DNA of 64,000 nucleotides from Proteus vulgaris. Its GTDB lineage: Bacteria; Pseudomonadota; Gammaproteobacteria; Enterobacterales; Enterobacteriaceae. The DNA lies in the NCBI RefSeq assembly GCF_016239305.1, contig NZ_JAEHOQ010000010.1, forward strand, positions 62,001-126,000. Reading direction: 5' to 3'. A model generated the notes under the pieces. That model saw only the letters and a list, made by a program, of their open reading frames with translations, did not search any database and had not been told where the DNA came from. The translations under genes and the position numbers were made by a program. Shown here piece by piece: positions 48,730-60,808 of the stretch (the first letter of the stretch is position 1; every line of letters starts with the position of its first letter).

Positions 48730-51378
48730 CTATATTTTATCCTTTGAAACGAGGGCTTTTGTCAACCTTTCTACGACTTCATTCTTCATTTTTTGGTTTA
48801 ATGCCTTATTTTCGCTATCGGTTAATACGAAGAAATCCTCAACACGCTCACCTATTGTGGTGATCCTTGCGCCATGTAATGACAATGAAAGATCAGCAAA
48901 AACTTTACCAATAATCGCTAATAATCCAGGGCGATCTCGTGCAAATAATTCCATATAAGTGCGTTTATTATGATTAGACGCGATAAAGTTAATTTTTGTT
49001 GGAACATCAAAGTGGCGTAATTTCGCAGGTAGTGAGCGTGTTTTTGCATTGGTGTTATAAGGAGCAGATACAACTTGGATCAAAGCGTTGCGGATAGCAT
49101 TATATCGATCAATAGCAAGAGGCTTACCATTCGGCTCTAACACAATAAAGGTATCCATAGCCATATTATCGCGATTAGTAAATATTTGTGCGTTATGGAT
49201 GCTTAAATTACGTCTATCAAGCTCACCTGCAACGGAGGCAAAAAGAGAAGGTCTATCTGCGCACCAAATAAATATTTCCGTGCCACCATGTTCTGTTTGT
49301 TGGCTGATTAATACCATGGGATCAGCACTATTATGTTCAATTAAAGCAAGGGCATGCCATGCAATCTGTTCTGGTGTGTGCCGTAAAAAGTAATCAGCGT
49401 GGCAACGCCCCCAAATTGTTTGTAATTTTTCTTCATCAACATGCTTTGTGCGTAAAATAGTTAGTGCTTGCAAACGATGATGACGGATGCGTTCACGTAA
49501 ATCAGGAATAGAATGCATACCTTGGCGTAATTGGGTTTCTGTAGATAGAAAAAGCTCACGTAACAAGCTCTGTTTCCAGCTATTCCATAGACTGCTGTTG
49601 GTCGCACAAATATCAGCAACAGTTAAACATAGAAGGTAGCGTAATCGACTTTCATTTTTTACTTCTGATGCAAACTGAAAAATGATGTCGGGATCTTGAA
49701 TATCACGTCTTTGTGCTGTGACAGACATAAGTAAATGATGGCTAACTAACCATTCAACTAATGCTGATTCCCTCTGATTTAGGCCATGTTGTTGAGCAAA
49801 ATGAACAACATCTTGAGCACCTAGCACAGAGTGATCACCATGCCGGCCTTTAGCTATATCATGAAAGAGTGCAGCTAAACGGAGCAATTCAAGTTGTGGA
49901 AGTTGTGGATAAATATCAACACAGAGCGGGTGTTTTTCATGATTTTCTGGAAAACCAAAGCTTTCGAGCTTTTGTAAAACACGGATCGTGTGTTCATCAA
50001 CTGTATAGGCATGGAATAAATCAAACTGCATTTGTCCCACAATGTTATTCCATTGTGGAAAGTAAGCTGCGAGTACACTGTGTTTGTGCATAGGAACAAA
50101 TGCACCAGAAACGGCATGGGGATGACGCAAGATCTGCATAAAAACTTGGCGTGCTAGTGGGTACTCACATAAAGGTTGGACTAAATGACGACGTGCATAA
50201 CGTAAATGACGTAGTGTTGTAGAATAAATTCCCGTGATCTCTTTATGTTCTGCCATACGCAAAAATAGGCGCATAATGGCGATAGGATCATCAAGAAAAC
50301 AGCTATCATCGATAACATCAATAAGAGTGCCTCTTAGCTGGAATTCATTATCTAATGGTCGTGGCTTTACATTGGGTTGTAAAGCAAGGATAGCTTCATC
50401 AAATAGCTGAAGCAGCATATCGTTTAACTCGCTAACACGGCGAGTAACACGATAATAATCCTTCATCATTTTTTCAACCGGCTGGTTGCCTTCTCCTTGA
50501 TAATTTAAGCATTGAGCAACGTTAAGTTGTCTATCAAATAGCAGACGATTATCGTAGCGAGAAAGTACTAGGTGTAATGCAAAGCGAATTTTCCACAGAG
50601 TATATTGACATTCTAGTAGTTCTTGTCCTTCAGCGGGAGTTAAAAAGCCAAAGTTCACCATTTCAGATATAGAGGTTGCACCAAAATGTCGATGAGCAAC
50701 CCAAATTAAAGTGTGAATATCGCGAAGCCCGCCAGGGCTACTTTTAATATCAGGTTCTAGGTTATAGCTGGTACTATGAAATCGTTGATGCCTTTGTTTT
50801 TGTTCTTCTATTTTGGCAGCAAAAAAATCAGGTGATGGCCAAAATCCTTGGTTGAAAATATGATTAATTAACTGTTGATAAAGTGATTGATTACCACAAA
50901 CAAGGCGAGCTTCTAGTAAATTTGTCGCTACCGTTAAATCAGAGAGACCTTCTAAAAGACACTCTTCCATTGTTCTAACACTGACACCGATTTCAAGGCG
51001 TACATCCCAAAGTAAGGTAATTAATTTACTAACTTTGTCGGCTATTTCTGGTGATAAAGGTGAGTCACTTAAAAACAGGAGATCAATATCAGAAAGGGGG
51101 TGTAACTCTTGCCTACCATAACCACCAACAGCAATAATACTAAGATCAGGATAATCCGATAATTGAGTATAACGCCATAATTGTATTAAGAGTTGGTCAA
51201 TGAAATGGCTACGGGCTTGAAGCAATAAAGTTACATCGACATTGTGGTGAAAAGCATCAGCTAACCAAGACTGAAATTGTTCGATAGATTGTTTTAGTTC
51301 AGTGTGATTTTGTGTGTTTTTCGTCAGCAAAAAAGGGGAAGGGGGCTGTGTTTGAAATATGTTTTTAGTGGTCATCAT
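48730..51378 (-). CDS. glnD: Bifunctional uridylyltransferase/uridylyl-removing enzyme GlnD
   Basis: GlnD senses glutamine and adds or removes UMP on the PII proteins, so controlling glutamine synthetase and Ntr genes. The 882-residue protein (E. coli 890) has the nucleotidyltransferase motif [19 protein letters not shown] near residues 80-100, the HD domain with [14 protein letters not shown] and [17 protein letters not shown] around 435-515, and two C-terminal ACT domains, with [15 protein letters not shown] and [15 protein letters not shown]. It is downstream of map, from which a terminator separates it, and upstream of dapD. Confidence 0.97.
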   Translation of the reverse strand: MMTTKNIFQTQPPSPFLLTKNTQNHTELKQSIEQFQSWLADAFHHNVDVTLLLQARSHFIDQLLIQLWRYTQLSDYPDLSIIAVGGYGRQELHPLSDIDLLFLSDSPLSPEIADKVSKLITLLWDVRLEIGVSVRTMEECLLEGLSDLTVATNLLEARLVCGNQSLYQQLINHIFNQGFWPSPDFFAAKIEEQKQRHQRFHSTSYNLEPDIKSSPGGLRDIHTLIWVAHRHFGATSISEMVNFGFLTPAEGQELLECQYTLWKIRFALHLVLSRYDNRLLFDRQLNVAQCLNYQGEGNQPVEKMMKDYYRVTRRVSELNDMLLQLFDEAILALQPNVKPRPLDNEFQLRGTLIDVIDDSCFLDDPIAIMRLFLRMAEHKEITGIYSTTLRHLRYARRHLVQPLCEYPLARQVFMQILRHPHAVSGAFVPMHKHSVLAAYFPQWNNIVGQMQFDLFHAYTVDEHTIRVLQKLESFGFPENHEKHPLCVDIYPQLPQLELLRLAALFHDIAKGRHGDHSVLGAQDVVHFAQQHGLNQRESALVEWLVSHHLLMSVTAQRRDIQDPDIIFQFASEVKNESRLRYLLCLTVADICATNSSLWNSWKQSLLRELFLSTETQLRQGMHSIPDLRERIRHHRLQALTILRTKHVDEEKLQTIWGRCHADYFLRHTPEQIAWHALALIEHNSADPMVLISQQTEHGGTEIFIWCADRPSLFASVAGELDRRNLSIHNAQIFTNRDNMAMDTFIVLEPNGKPLAIDRYNAIRNALIQVVSAPYNTNAKTRSLPAKLRHFDVPTKINFIASNHNKRTYMELFARDRPGLLAIIGKVFADLSLSLHGARITTIGERVEDFFVLTDSENKALNQKMKNEVVERLTKALVSKDKI

Positions 51379-51471
51379 TCGTCTTCTTACTCAATGTTTG
51401 CCTATGGCATTAAGACTAATGTTAAAACGATAACCTGACTAGCAATTCTATTATTCCATTACAAATAAAAT

Positions 51472-51504
51472 AAAAAAAACGACATATCTCAAAAAAATAT
51501 GTCG
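51472..51504 (-). terminator. Terminator after map
   Basis: On the minus strand CGACATAT and ATATGTCG form an 8-bp stem around TTTTTTTGAG, and eight T follow. It separates map from glnD, which therefore should have its own promoter in the 90 bp that remain. Confidence 0.87.
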
Positions 51505-51529
51505 CCTTTACACTGTAAGCTGAAGAGTG

Positions 51530-52327
51530 TTATTCGTTAATTAAAACCGCAGAAATAAACGGCTCTTCTTCTTTGCGCAACGTCATGATTTCACAACCGT
51601 TATCAGTAACGACTAATGTGTGTTCATACTGTGCAGACCAGCCTCTGTCTTTAGTTTTAACAGTCCAGCCATCTTTCATTGTACGAATACGGTAATCACC
51701 CGTGTTGACCATAGGTTCAATGGTGAAGGCCATCCCTTTTTGTAACACAACACCACTATCATCTGCATCATAGTGGAGAACTTGTGGCTCCTCATGGAAT
51801 CCTTCGCCGATACCATGGCCGCAGTATTCACGAACAACAGAAAAATCATGGCTTTCAACAAATTTTTGAATAGCTTTACCCAGTTCACGTAAGCGAATAC
51901 CCGGTTTTACCATTTTAATTGCTAAATATAGGCTTTCTTGAGTGATGCGACATAAACGCTCACCTTGAATGGTCGGTTTTCCTACGATAAACATTTTTGA
52001 AGTATCGCCATGAAAACCATCTTTAATAACAGTGACATCAATATTAACAATATCACCATCTTTAAGGATTTTTTCTTCGCTAGGAATACCGTGGCAAATA
52101 ACATCGTTAACAGAAATACAGACTGATTTAGGGAAGCCATGGTAGTTCAGACAAGCAGGGATAGCCTGTTGTACATTAACAATATGTTCATGACAAATAC
52201 GATCTAATTCAGCGGTATTTACGCCAGGTTTTACGAAAGGAGCGATAATTTCAAGAACTTCTGCCGCAAGACGACCCGCGACGCGCATTTTTTGAATATC
52301 TTCTTCTGTCTTGATTACAATAGCCAT
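51530..52327 (-). CDS. map: Methionine aminopeptidase type I
   Basis: Map removes the initiator methionine from nascent proteins. The 265-residue protein (E. coli 264) has the pita-bread fold residues: NYHGFPKSVCISVNDVICHG with the substrate His, metal-ligand Asp residues in DIVNIDVTVIKDGFHGDTS, ligand His in GHGIGEGFHEEPQ and Glu residues in FTIEPM and QYEHTLVV. It is divergent from rpsB across a 597-bp region, as in E. coli. Confidence 0.97.
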   Translation of the reverse strand: MAIVIKTEEDIQKMRVAGRLAAEVLEIIAPFVKPGVNTAELDRICHEHIVNVQQAIPACLNYHGFPKSVCISVNDVICHGIPSEEKILKDGDIVNIDVTVIKDGFHGDTSKMFIVGKPTIQGERLCRITQESLYLAIKMVKPGIRLRELGKAIQKFVESHDFSVVREYCGHGIGEGFHEEPQVLHYDADDSGVVLQKGMAFTIEPMVNTGDYRIRTMKDGWTVKTKDRGWSAQYEHTLVVTDNGCEIMTLRKEEEPFISAVLINE

Positions 52328-52715
52328 TTGAGTTCTTCGTCTAGATTAAAGCCACAATACGCATGACATAACACAAGTTGGTTGCTTCATATTTTGTATT
52401 GCAGGTTAAATGAATAATGATGAGAAATAATTCTGATTACCATTTATGATATCAGCAGAAAGTAGGCATGCCAATAAAGAGGATGTGTGTAATCTGTCTG
52501 ATATCGAGAATAATCACGAACATTACGCCTTCTGGATCCGATTGTCTTTACATATTGCGCTTTTCTCTTTGGTGTTTTTTATAGTGATTTGATATTAGAG
52601 TAATATTCACAGCAACCGCTTCAATAATCTCTTTTTTCTCTGCTTAATATCTCCCGTTTTATGTCAAATACGCCGTTATCAAACACAAGTAATAGTGGTT
52701 TCTTAAGGTTATTTA
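52328..52715. other. Gap between map and the rpsB promoter
   Basis: No gene is seen; the frames are short and not family-like. It must hold the map promoter on the minus strand, but no convincing -35/-10 pair stands out. The part near 52560-52670 is T-rich on the plus strand and may serve as an upstream element of rpsB. Confidence 0.4.
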
Positions 52716-52724
52716 TGGTATAAA
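52716..52724 (+). promoter_or_regulatory. rpsB-tsf promoter (extended -10)
   Basis: TGGTATAAA is an extended -10 element, followed by the GC-rich discriminator GCGCGCCGG that marks stringent control. The string TATAAAGCGCGCCGG is, as I recall it, the same as in the E. coli rpsB promoter. No good -35 is present, which fits an extended -10 promoter. Confidence 0.75.
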
Positions 52725-52730
52725 GCGCGC

Positions 52731-53650
<920 letters not shown>

Positions 53651-53704
53651 TAAGGCATGCTCGTAAGAGCCCTTATTTAACCAGGTATTGCTATATATTG
53701 GTTA

Positions 53705-53727
53705 GGGGGCCTCAAAAGGCCCCCTTT
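53705..53727 (+). terminator. Attenuator-like hairpin between rpsB and tsf
   Basis: GGGGGCC and GGCCCCC form a 7-bp GC stem with a TCAAAA loop and a short TTT tail. Partial termination here would give more S2 than EF-Ts message, as described for E. coli. Confidence 0.75.
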
Positions 53728-53785
53728 ACACATCTGCTATGAGAACATCTGTGGCAAGTCCATAGAAAAGTCGAGGAAGAAACAA

Positions 53786-54637
53786 ATGTCTGGAATTACC
53801 GCTGCATTGGTAAAAGAACTGCGTGAACGTACTGGCGCAGGCATGATGGAATGTAAAAAAGCGCTGGTTGAAGCTAATGGTGATATTGAATTAGCAATCG
53901 ACAACATGCGTAAATCAGGTCAAGCAAAAGCGGCTAAAAAAGCAGGCCGTGTTGCTGCTGAAGGTATCATCCTTGCAGAAGTTGCAGCTGATGGTAAATT
54001 CGGTGCGCTGGTTGAACTGAACTGTGAAACAGACTTCGTTGCTAAAGATGCTGGTTTCATCGCTTTCGGTAAAGAAGTTATGGCTACTGTATTAGCAGAC
54101 AAAACTGATGATATCGAAGCTCTGAAAGCTAAGTTCGAAGAAGCACGTACTGCATTAGTTGCTAAAATTGGTGAAAACATCAATATTCGTCGTGTTGCTG
54201 TATTAGAAGCCGAAGAATTAGGTACTTACCTGCACGGTGCTCGTATCGGTGTTTTAGTTTCAGCTAAAGGCGCTAACGAAGAACTGATCAAACACATTGC
54301 TATGCACGTAGCTGCAAGCAAACCAGAATATGTTCGTCCTGAAGATGTTCCTGCTGACGTTGTTGAGCATGAGCACCAAATTCAGATGGATATCGCAATG
54401 CAATCAGGTAAACCACGCGAAATCGCAGAAAAAATGGTTATTGGTCGCATGAACAAATTCACCGGTGAGATTTCTCTGACTGGTCAGCACTTCGTAATGG
54501 AACCAAGTAAAACTGTTGGTGAGTTGCTGAAAGAAAACAATGCTGATGTTATCAACTTCGTTCGTTTCGAAGTAGGTGAAGGTATTGAGAAAGTTGAAGC
54601 TGATTTCGCAGCAGAAGTTGCTGCAATGAGCAAATAA
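53786..54637 (+). CDS. tsf: Elongation factor Ts
   Basis: EF-Ts exchanges GDP for GTP on EF-Tu. The 283-residue protein equals E. coli EF-Ts in length. It has the N-terminal UBA-like domain with [18 protein letters not shown], the EF-Tu contact motif TDFVAKD near residues 80-86 and [13 protein letters not shown]. It starts with ATG after GAGGAAGAAAC. Codon use is strongly biased. It is co-transcribed with rpsB and followed by a terminator before pyrH. Confidence 0.98.
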   Translation: MSGITAALVKELRERTGAGMMECKKALVEANGDIELAIDNMRKSGQAKAAKKAGRVAAEGIILAEVAADGKFGALVELNCETDFVAKDAGFIAFGKEVMATVLADKTDDIEALKAKFEEARTALVAKIGENINIRRVAVLEAEELGTYLHGARIGVLVSAKGANEELIKHIAMHVAASKPEYVRPEDVPADVVEHEHQIQMDIAMQSGKPREIAEKMVIGRMNKFTGEISLTGQHFVMEPSKTVGELLKENNADVINFVRFEVGEGIEKVEADFAAEVAAMSK

Positions 54638-54652
54638 TAACGCTTAGCGTTA

Positions 54653-54686
54653 ACAGAGCCGCCTAATGGCGGTTCTGTTTTGTTTT
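54653..54686 (+). terminator. Terminator after tsf
   Basis: ACAGAGCCGCC and GGCGGTTCTGT pair (one G-T pair) around TAAT, followed by TTTGTTTT. It ends rpsB-tsf; pyrH starts 88 bp further on. Confidence 0.85.
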
Positions 54687-54773
54687 AATCTCCACTGACC
54701 GTTTGCTTTTTTTTGTTAAAAAGAGAAGCTATCTAAAACCTCCAATTAACTAATCTGCTTAGGACAGAACACC

Positions 54774-55502
54774 ATGGCAACCAATGCAAAACCCGTATAT
54801 CAGCGAATTTTACTAAAGCTGAGTGGCGAAGCTCTACAAGGCGCGGAAGGTTTCGGTATCGATGCGAGTGTACTTGATCGCATGGCTCAAGAAATCAAAG
54901 AACTCGTTGAATTGGGTATACAAGTCGGTGTCGTAATTGGCGGTGGTAACTTGTTCCGTGGCGCAGGTCTTGCGGCGGCAGGTATGAACCGTGTTGTGGG
55001 TGACCACATGGGAATGCTCGCGACAGTAATGAATGGTTTAGCAATGCGTGATGCATTGCATCGTGCTTATGTTAATGCACGTCTTATGTCAGCATTTCCA
55101 CTAAATGGTGTCTGTGATAACTACAGTTGGGCGGAAGCAATTAGCTTATTACGCCATGGTCGAGTCGTTATTTTCTCGGCTGGTACAGGCAATCCATTCT
55201 TTACTACCGATTCAGCTGCGTGTTTACGCGGTATTGAAATTGAAGCTGACGTTGTATTAAAAGCAACGAAAGTGGACGGTGTTTATTCAGCCGATCCAAC
55301 CAAAGATCCTGATGCAGTACTTTATGAGCAACTGACCTATCAGGATGTATTAGAACGTGAATTGAAAGTCATGGATCTTGCTGCATTCACATTAGCCCGA
55401 GATCATAATTTACCTATCCGCGTATTCAATATGAATAAACCGGGTGCATTACGTCGGGTTGTAATGGGTGAAAGTGAAGGAACTTTGATTTCTCACGCTT
55501 AA
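54774..55502 (+). CDS. pyrH: Uridylate kinase PyrH
   Basis: PyrH phosphorylates UMP to UDP, is hexameric and is regulated by GTP and UTP. The 242-residue protein (E. coli 241) has the amino-acid-kinase fold with [43 protein letters not shown] and [12 protein letters not shown]. It starts with ATG at 54774 after AGGACAGAACACC. The segment to frr holds three hairpins. Confidence 0.98.
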   Translation: MATNAKPVYQRILLKLSGEALQGAEGFGIDASVLDRMAQEIKELVELGIQVGVVIGGGNLFRGAGLAAAGMNRVVGDHMGMLATVMNGLAMRDALHRAYVNARLMSAFPLNGVCDNYSWAEAISLLRHGRVVIFSAGTGNPFFTTDSAACLRGIEIEADVVLKATKVDGVYSADPTKDPDAVLYEQLTYQDVLERELKVMDLAAFTLARDHNLPIRVFNMNKPGALRRVVMGESEGTLISHA

Positions 55503-55524
55503 TACACAGAGACAACGGTATAAT

Positions 55525-55597
55525 TTGGCGTTAACATCAAGAGTACGCCAATTCATTTATGTCGATATAGTTTTATATCGACTGGAAGATAACCAGT
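55525..55597 (+). other. Three tandem hairpins in the pyrH-frr leader
   Basis: Three stems lie in a row before the frr binding site: TTGGCGT/ACGCCAA (55525-55551, 13-nt loop), GTCGATAT/ATATCGAC (55561-55582, 6-nt loop, perfect) and ACTGG/CCAGT (55581-55597, sharing two bases with the second). The ribosome binding site AAGGG follows at 55602. The last two exclude each other partly, which would suit a switch. No T run follows, so they are not classical terminators. Confidence 0.55.
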
Positions 55598-55614
55598 TCC
55601 CAAGGGTTTATAAC

Positions 55615-56172
55615 GTGATTAATGAAATCAAAAAAGATGCTCAAGAACGCATGGATAAAAGCGTTGAAGCACTAAAAAGCCAGATTAATAAAGTTCGTAC
55701 TGGTCGTGCGTCTCCTAGCCTTTTAGATGGTATTGTAGTGGAATACTACGGAGCGCCAACCCCATTAAACCAAGTTGCTAACGTTGTTGCAGAAGATGGT
55801 CGTACACTGGCAATTACGGTTTTCGACCGTACTTTAGCTCCAGCTGTTGAAAAAGCGATTATGGCATCAGATTTAGGTTTAAATCCTTCATCTGCTGGTA
55901 CGATTATTCGTGTTCCACTGCCACCATTAACAGAAGAACGTCGTAAAGACTTAATTAAAGTTGTCCGTGGTGATGCAGAGCAAGGCCGTGTTTCTGTTCG
56001 TAATATCCGTCGTGATGCTAACGATAAAGTAAAAGCATTACTGAAAGATAAAGAAATCAGCGAAGATGATGAACGCCGTTCTCAAGATGACATTCAGAAA
56101 TTAACTGATATGTTCATTAAAAAAATTGATGAAGCATTAGCGCTGAAAGAAGCAGAGTTAATGGAATTCTAA
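55615..56172 (+). CDS. frr: Ribosome-recycling factor Frr
   Basis: RRF splits the post-termination ribosome together with EF-G. The 185-residue protein equals E. coli RRF in length: (M)[35 protein letters not shown] and [18 protein letters not shown]. The open frame starts 30 codons earlier (55525), but that part is not in the family and codes for the leader hairpins. The start is GTG at 55615, eight bases after AAGGG. A terminator follows. Confidence 0.97.
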   Translation: MINEIKKDAQERMDKSVEALKSQINKVRTGRASPSLLDGIVVEYYGAPTPLNQVANVVAEDGRTLAITVFDRTLAPAVEKAIMASDLGLNPSSAGTIIRVPLPPLTEERRKDLIKVVRGDAEQGRVSVRNIRRDANDKVKALLKDKEISEDDERRSQDDIQKLTDMFIKKIDEALALKEAELMEF

Positions 56173-56191
56173 TTTTATATCTTTTTTTGAT

Positions 56192-56218
56192 AATGCCGCT
56201 TTTAGCGGCATTATTTTT
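56192..56218 (+). terminator. Terminator after frr
   Basis: AATGCCGCT and AGCGGCATT form a perfect 9-bp stem with a TTT loop, followed by ATTTTT. Confidence 0.88.
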
Positions 56219-56363
56219 GGTTATTTATTTGAAATTTCGTGCTTAATACCTTCTTTTTGTCACATTATTTATTAAAGTTTTCATCTTTCTCCCTCATTTA
56301 CCTTGTCATACTGATATAATTCTCTTTAATTAAAACGTTGTAGACATACTGATTGATTAATAA

Positions 56364-57557
56364 ATGAAACAAATAACTATATTAGGCTCAACAGGGTCTA
56401 TCGGAACGAGCACACTTTCCGTTATTGAAAATAATCCTGGTGAGTATCAGGTTCTTGCCCTAGTTGCAGGAAAAAATGCAAATAAAATGGCGCAACAATG
56501 TGTCACTTTTCAACCTAAATATGCTGTGATGTCTGATGAACAAAGCGCAAATCAGCTTAAACAGTTACTCGCAAGTACATCCTGTAAAACAGAGATCTTA
56601 TCAGGCTCCCATGCAATTAATGAGATAGCGGCACTTGATGAAGCTGATCAAGTTATGTCTGCGATAACTGGTGTTGCCGGACTAAAACCAACACTTGCAG
56701 CCATAGAAAAAGGTAAAAGAATTTTATTAGCCAACAAAGAATCACTGATAACCAGTGGTCGTCTTTTCTTTGATGCGGTGGCTAAGTATGGTGCAACAAT
56801 ATTGCCGATTGATAGTGAACATAACGCGATTTATCAAAGTTTACCTAAAGCTATCCAAGAAAATTTAGGCCATGCTTCTTTAGCTGATGAAGGTGTGACC
56901 AGTATTTTACTAACGGGTTCAGGTGGACCTTTTCGTTATACACCGTTAGAAGAACTTGAGGCAATGACGCCTGACCAAGCTTGTGCACATCCAAATTGGT
57001 CGATGGGACGTAAAATCTCAGTTGATTCAGCAACAATGATGAATAAAGGGTTGGAATATATAGAAGCTCGCTATTTCTTTAATGCTTCAGAAGAAGAAAT
57101 GGAAGTAATTATTCATCCTCAATCTGTTATTCACTCAATGGTACGCTACCGTGATGGCAGTATTATTGCTCAAATTGGTGAACCAGATATGAGAACACCA
57201 ATTGCATACTCAATGGCTTATCCTCATCGTACTCAATCTGGTGCAAAAGCATTAGATTTTTTTGAGATTCAATCGCTAGAGTTTATTCGTCCAGATTACC
57301 AACGTTACCCTTGTTTAGCACTTGCCATTGAAGCATCCAAGCGTGGGCAAGCAGCAACAACAGTATTAAATGCGGCTAATGAAGTCGTTGTTGATGCTTT
57401 TTTACACGAAAAAGTGAAGTTTACTGATATTGCTAAAATTAATCGCAAAGTTGTTGAACATTTTGACCTCTCAGAGCCTCAAAGTATTAATGATGTTCTA
57501 GAAATTGATAAATTAGCCAGATTAGAAACTCATCAGATAATCACTCAATTTGTATAA
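56364..57557 (+). CDS. dxr: 1-deoxy-D-xylulose 5-phosphate reductoisomerase Dxr
   Basis: Dxr makes 2-C-methyl-D-erythritol 4-phosphate with NADPH, the committed step of the MEP isoprenoid pathway. The 397-residue protein (E. coli 398) has the NADPH site [20 protein letters not shown]-like [12 protein letters not shown], the metal-binding [10 protein letters not shown] and the flexible-loop segment [21 protein letters not shown]. Its product pathway feeds UppS, encoded next. An intergenic stretch of 226 bp with a terminator separates the two. Confidence 0.97.
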   Translation: MKQITILGSTGSIGTSTLSVIENNPGEYQVLALVAGKNANKMAQQCVTFQPKYAVMSDEQSANQLKQLLASTSCKTEILSGSHAINEIAALDEADQVMSAITGVAGLKPTLAAIEKGKRILLANKESLITSGRLFFDAVAKYGATILPIDSEHNAIYQSLPKAIQENLGHASLADEGVTSILLTGSGGPFRYTPLEELEAMTPDQACAHPNWSMGRKISVDSATMMNKGLEYIEARYFFNASEEEMEVIIHPQSVIHSMVRYRDGSIIAQIGEPDMRTPIAYSMAYPHRTQSGAKALDFFEIQSLEFIRPDYQRYPCLALAIEASKRGQAATTVLNAANEVVVDAFLHEKVKFTDIAKINRKVVEHFDLSEPQSINDVLEIDKLARLETHQIITQFV

Positions 57558-57696
57558 TGGTGATTATATTTAATATAGGGTGTTTGTTCGTCTTTCTGGC
57601 TAATGGTATAGTTGCCGAATCACTAAAGACAATAATGAAAATTAACAGTTCATTACTAAAGCTACTGCTTTAGCAACTTTGAGGCTTTGCCAAAGG

Positions 57697-57720
57697 CCGT
57701 GGGTGACACGGTTTTTTTTT
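57697..57720 (+). terminator. Terminator between dxr and uppS
   Basis: CCGTG and CACGG form a short 5-bp stem with a GGTGA loop, followed by nine T. The stem is short but the T run is long. Confidence 0.6.
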
Positions 57721-57783
57721 GTGCATGGGTTATCCGAAGAGGACTGTCTGTATCAGTATCAGATTAGCAAAGGGTTAAATTGA

Positions 57784-58542
57784 GTGAACTTATCCAGTGA
57801 CGATTCATCCGCATCAAAACCAAAGCATGTTGCTATCATTATGGATGGCAATGGACGCTGGGCTAAAAAGCAAGGGAAACTCCGAGTAACGGGGCATCGC
57901 GCGGGAATTAAAGCAGTTCGGGATGCGGTTAGCTTTTCCGTAAAACACAAAATTGAATCACTAACGTTATACGCATTTAGTAGCGAAAACTGGAATAGGC
58001 CTGAGCAAGAAGTCAGCTCTCTCATGGAATTATTTGTCTTTGCCTTAGACAACGAAGTGAAAAGCCTACATAAACACAATGTTAAACTTACGGTTATTGG
58101 CGATATCAGTCGCTTTAGCCGTCGTCTACAAGACAGAATTAAAAATTCTATTGCACTAACTGCGAATAATACAGGGCTTAATTTAAATATTGCTGCTAAT
58201 TACGGTGGGCGATGGGATATTACTCAAAGCGTAAAACAATTAGCGACCTCTCTCTCAAAAGGAGAAATTAATCTCGAAGATATTAATGAAAACACCATAT
58301 CTTCACATCTTTGCTTGCATAATCAACCTGGTGTCGATCTTGTGATCCGTACAGGTGGTGAGCATCGCATAAGTAATTTTCTTATTTGGCAGATAGCTTA
58401 TGCTGAGCTTTATTTTACACAGGTTTTATGGCCTGATTTTGATGAACAAGTTTTTCAGAATGCACTAGATGCTTTTGCTAAACGGGAAAGACGTTTCGGT
58501 GGTACTACATCAGAAACAGATACTATAAATCTGGGAGGATAA
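57784..58542 (+). CDS. uppS: Undecaprenyl diphosphate synthase UppS (IspU)
   Basis: UppS adds eight isoprene units to farnesyl diphosphate to make the C55 lipid carrier for peptidoglycan and O-antigen. The 252-residue protein (E. coli 253) has the cis-prenyltransferase motif HVAIIMDGNGRWAKKQGK near residues 15-32, TLYAFSSENWNRP and DLVIRTGGEHRISNFLLW-like residues. The start is GTG at 57784. cdsA begins 1 bp after its stop, so they are coupled. Confidence 0.97.
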   Translation: MNLSSDDSSASKPKHVAIIMDGNGRWAKKQGKLRVTGHRAGIKAVRDAVSFSVKHKIESLTLYAFSSENWNRPEQEVSSLMELFVFALDNEVKSLHKHNVKLTVIGDISRFSRRLQDRIKNSIALTANNTGLNLNIAANYGGRWDITQSVKQLATSLSKGEINLEDINENTISSHLCLHNQPGVDLVIRTGGEHRISNFLIWQIAYAELYFTQVLWPDFDEQVFQNALDAFAKRERRFGGTTSETDTINLGG

Positions 58543-58543
58543 C

Positions 58544-59407
58544 TTGCTTAAGTATCGTGTCATCACCGCATTAATTTTAATCCCTATTGTTATTGCAGCA
58601 TTATTTCTACTGCCTCCGGCAGCTTTTGGGTTAGTGATTATTGCAATATCAGGCTTAGCAGGTTGGGAATGGGCGCAATTTATTGGCTGGCATTCTCAAG
58701 GTAAACGTATTGCAACAGGGATAGGTTTTGCTGCATTGTTATTAATTATGCAGTTATCTTTACCCAATTTTGACCACCTACTCGACACTCCAATGATTAA
58801 AAATGGTTTGTGGGCTGGTTTAATTTGGTGGGTAGCCGCAATTTTATTAGTTGTAAGTTATCCTAATTCAGCCAATATGTGGAAAAATTCAGTTTTTATT
58901 AAGCTATTGTTCGGTATATTGACGATTGTTCCTTTTTATTGTGGCATGATGGCATTGCGCATGTTGGGGTATAGCACTGACACTTATACAGGCGCATGGT
59001 GGTTATTGTATGTCATGATATTAGTTTGGGCTGCTGACTCTGGTGCTTATGCATTTGGACGCTTAATGGGTAAACATAAAATGGCTCCTAAAGTGTCTCC
59101 AGGCAAAACTCTTGAGGGGCTAGTTGGTGGATTAATTACTGCCGGTGTGGCTTCATGGTTATTTACTCATTTCGCACCAGTAATTGAAGTTCCCAATAAT
59201 TTATTATTAATATCAGGTGTTGTTGTCATTGTATCGGTATTTGGTGATCTGGCTGAAAGTATGTTTAAACGTGTTTCAGGCATAAAAGACAGTAGCCAAT
59301 TAATACCTGGGCATGGTGGTGTGCTTGATAGAATTGATAGTTTGACTGCGGCTATCCCAGTTTTTGCAGGATTGGTCTTCCTGATTTCTTCTGGCTTTAA
59401 ACTATAA
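58544..59407 (+). CDS. cdsA: Phosphatidate cytidylyltransferase CdsA
   Basis: CdsA makes CDP-diacylglycerol, the precursor of all phospholipids, in the inner membrane. The 287-residue protein (E. coli 285) has about eight hydrophobic segments and the CDS signature KDSSQLIPGHGGVLDRIDSL near residues 247-266. The start is a TTG with GGAGG five bases upstream, a rare codon with a strong site. It lies between uppS and rseP with 1-bp and 9-bp gaps. Confidence 0.96.
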   Translation: MLKYRVITALILIPIVIAALFLLPPAAFGLVIIAISGLAGWEWAQFIGWHSQGKRIATGIGFAALLLIMQLSLPNFDHLLDTPMIKNGLWAGLIWWVAAILLVVSYPNSANMWKNSVFIKLLFGILTIVPFYCGMMALRMLGYSTDTYTGAWWLLYVMILVWAADSGAYAFGRLMGKHKMAPKVSPGKTLEGLVGGLITAGVASWLFTHFAPVIEVPNNLLLISGVVVIVSVFGDLAESMFKRVSGIKDSSQLIPGHGGVLDRIDSLTAAIPVFAGLVFLISSGFKL

Positions 59408-59416
59408 AGGTAAGTA

Positions 59417-60769
59417 ATGGGTATCCTGTGGAATCTTGCCGCATTTATTATCGTTTTAGGTATTTTGATTACGGTACATGAGTTTGGGCATTTTTGGGTA
59501 GCTAGGCGTTGTGGGATCTACGTTGAGCGTTTTTCTATCGGTTTCGGAAAAGCTATTTGGCGAAAGGTAGATAAACACGGCACTGAGTTTGTTATCGCAT
59601 GGATACCTTTGGGTGGCTATGTAAAAATGTTAGATGAACGTGTTGGTGAGGTTCCACCTGAACGCCGTCATCTAGCATTTAATAATAAAACGGTAGGGCA
59701 ACGAGCCGCCGTTGTTGCAGCAGGACCTATTGCCAACTTCTTGTTAGCAATCGTCGCCTATTGGATTGTTTTTATGATAGGTGTTCCTGCATTAAAACCT
59801 GTAATTGCAGACATTCGTCCGAATTCTATCGCAGAACAAGCAAAATTAACGCCTGGAATGGAACTAAAATCCGTTGCAGGTATCGAAACGCCTGATCAGA
59901 ATTCAGTTCGTTTAGCATTAGTCAGTAAAATTGGTGCCAAAGAGGTTTCATTCGTTGTATCAGATCCAAATTCTCTCTCTGAGAGTGAGAATATACTGAA
60001 TTTACAGCAGTGGAATTTTGATCCTGAAAAACAAGATCCCATCTTATCTTTAGGGATTATGCCTGTTGGCGCGCGATTAGACTCGAAAATTGTTGAAGTA
60101 ACGGTAGGCTCTGCTGCTGAAAAAGCAGGTTTACAGGCAGGGGATCGTATCGTTACAGTTGATGGTCAGCCAATTGATACATGGCATCCATTTACTTATT
60201 TTGTTCGACAAAGCCCAAATAAAACATTGGCGCTTCTTGTTGAACGCAATGGCTCGTCATTGGAATTAACGATTACACCGACAGCTATTGCACTGAAAGA
60301 CGGTACTGAGGTAGGGCAAGTTGGTGCGCAATTACAAGTATTACCTCCTGATGAGCAATACTTGATAATGCAACAATACAACCCATTTTCAGCACTGTAT
60401 GAAGCTTCTGATAAAACATGGCAGTTGATGGGTTTAACTGTCAAAATGATTGGCAAGTTAGTGGTTGGTGACGTCAAATTAACTAACCTTAGTGGACCTG
60501 TTTCTATCGCGAAAGGCGCAGGAATGTCTGCTGATTCTGGGTTTGTTTATTATTTGATGTTTATGGCGCTTATTAGTGTCAATCTGGGGATCATTAACTT
60601 GTTTCCCCTGCCTGTCTTAGATGGCGGGCACCTGCTTTTCCTGGTTATCGAAAAGATAAAGGGAGGGCCGGTATCTGAGCGTGTACAAGATTTCTGTTAT
60701 CGTATTGGTATTATGGCACTGATGCTTTTAATGGGACTTGCACTTTTCAATGATTTCTCTCGCTTATAA
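59417..60769 (+). CDS. rseP: Site-2 protease RseP
   Basis: RseP is an inner-membrane zinc protease that cuts RseA after DegS and so releases sigma E; it also clears signal peptides. The 450-residue protein equals E. coli RseP in length. The zinc motif HEFGH is at residues 21-25 in the first membrane helix, two PDZ domains fill the periplasmic part (about 115-310), and the third metal ligand is in [12 protein letters not shown] near residues 394-405. bamA follows 39 bp after the stop. Confidence 0.97.
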   Translation: MGILWNLAAFIIVLGILITVHEFGHFWVARRCGIYVERFSIGFGKAIWRKVDKHGTEFVIAWIPLGGYVKMLDERVGEVPPERRHLAFNNKTVGQRAAVVAAGPIANFLLAIVAYWIVFMIGVPALKPVIADIRPNSIAEQAKLTPGMELKSVAGIETPDQNSVRLALVSKIGAKEVSFVVSDPNSLSESENILNLQQWNFDPEKQDPILSLGIMPVGARLDSKIVEVTVGSAAEKAGLQAGDRIVTVDGQPIDTWHPFTYFVRQSPNKTLALLVERNGSSLELTITPTAIALKDGTEVGQVGAQLQVLPPDEQYLIMQQYNPFSALYEASDKTWQLMGLTVKMIGKLVVGDVKLTNLSGPVSIAKGAGMSADSGFVYYLMFMALISVNLGIINLFPLPVLDGGHLLFLVIEKIKGGPVSERVQDFCYRIGIMALMLLMGLALFNDFSRL

Positions 60770-60808
60770 TTGGTAAGCAGGGACCGGTTAGGAAAACACA
60801 AAACAACG

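Noticed and set aside
53920-54183. Long antisense frames inside tsf, rpsB and other highly expressed genes.
   Set aside because: They mirror strong codon bias on the coding strand and have no family features or binding sites.
55525-55614. An N-terminal extension of 30 residues on frr.
   Set aside because: The family begins at (M)INEIKKDAQ, a ribosome binding site precedes the GTG at 55615, and the extension codes for RNA hairpins.
60770-60808. N-terminal extension of BamA by 13 residues.
   Set aside because: It would put charged residues ahead of the signal peptide; the ATG at 60809 matches the family.
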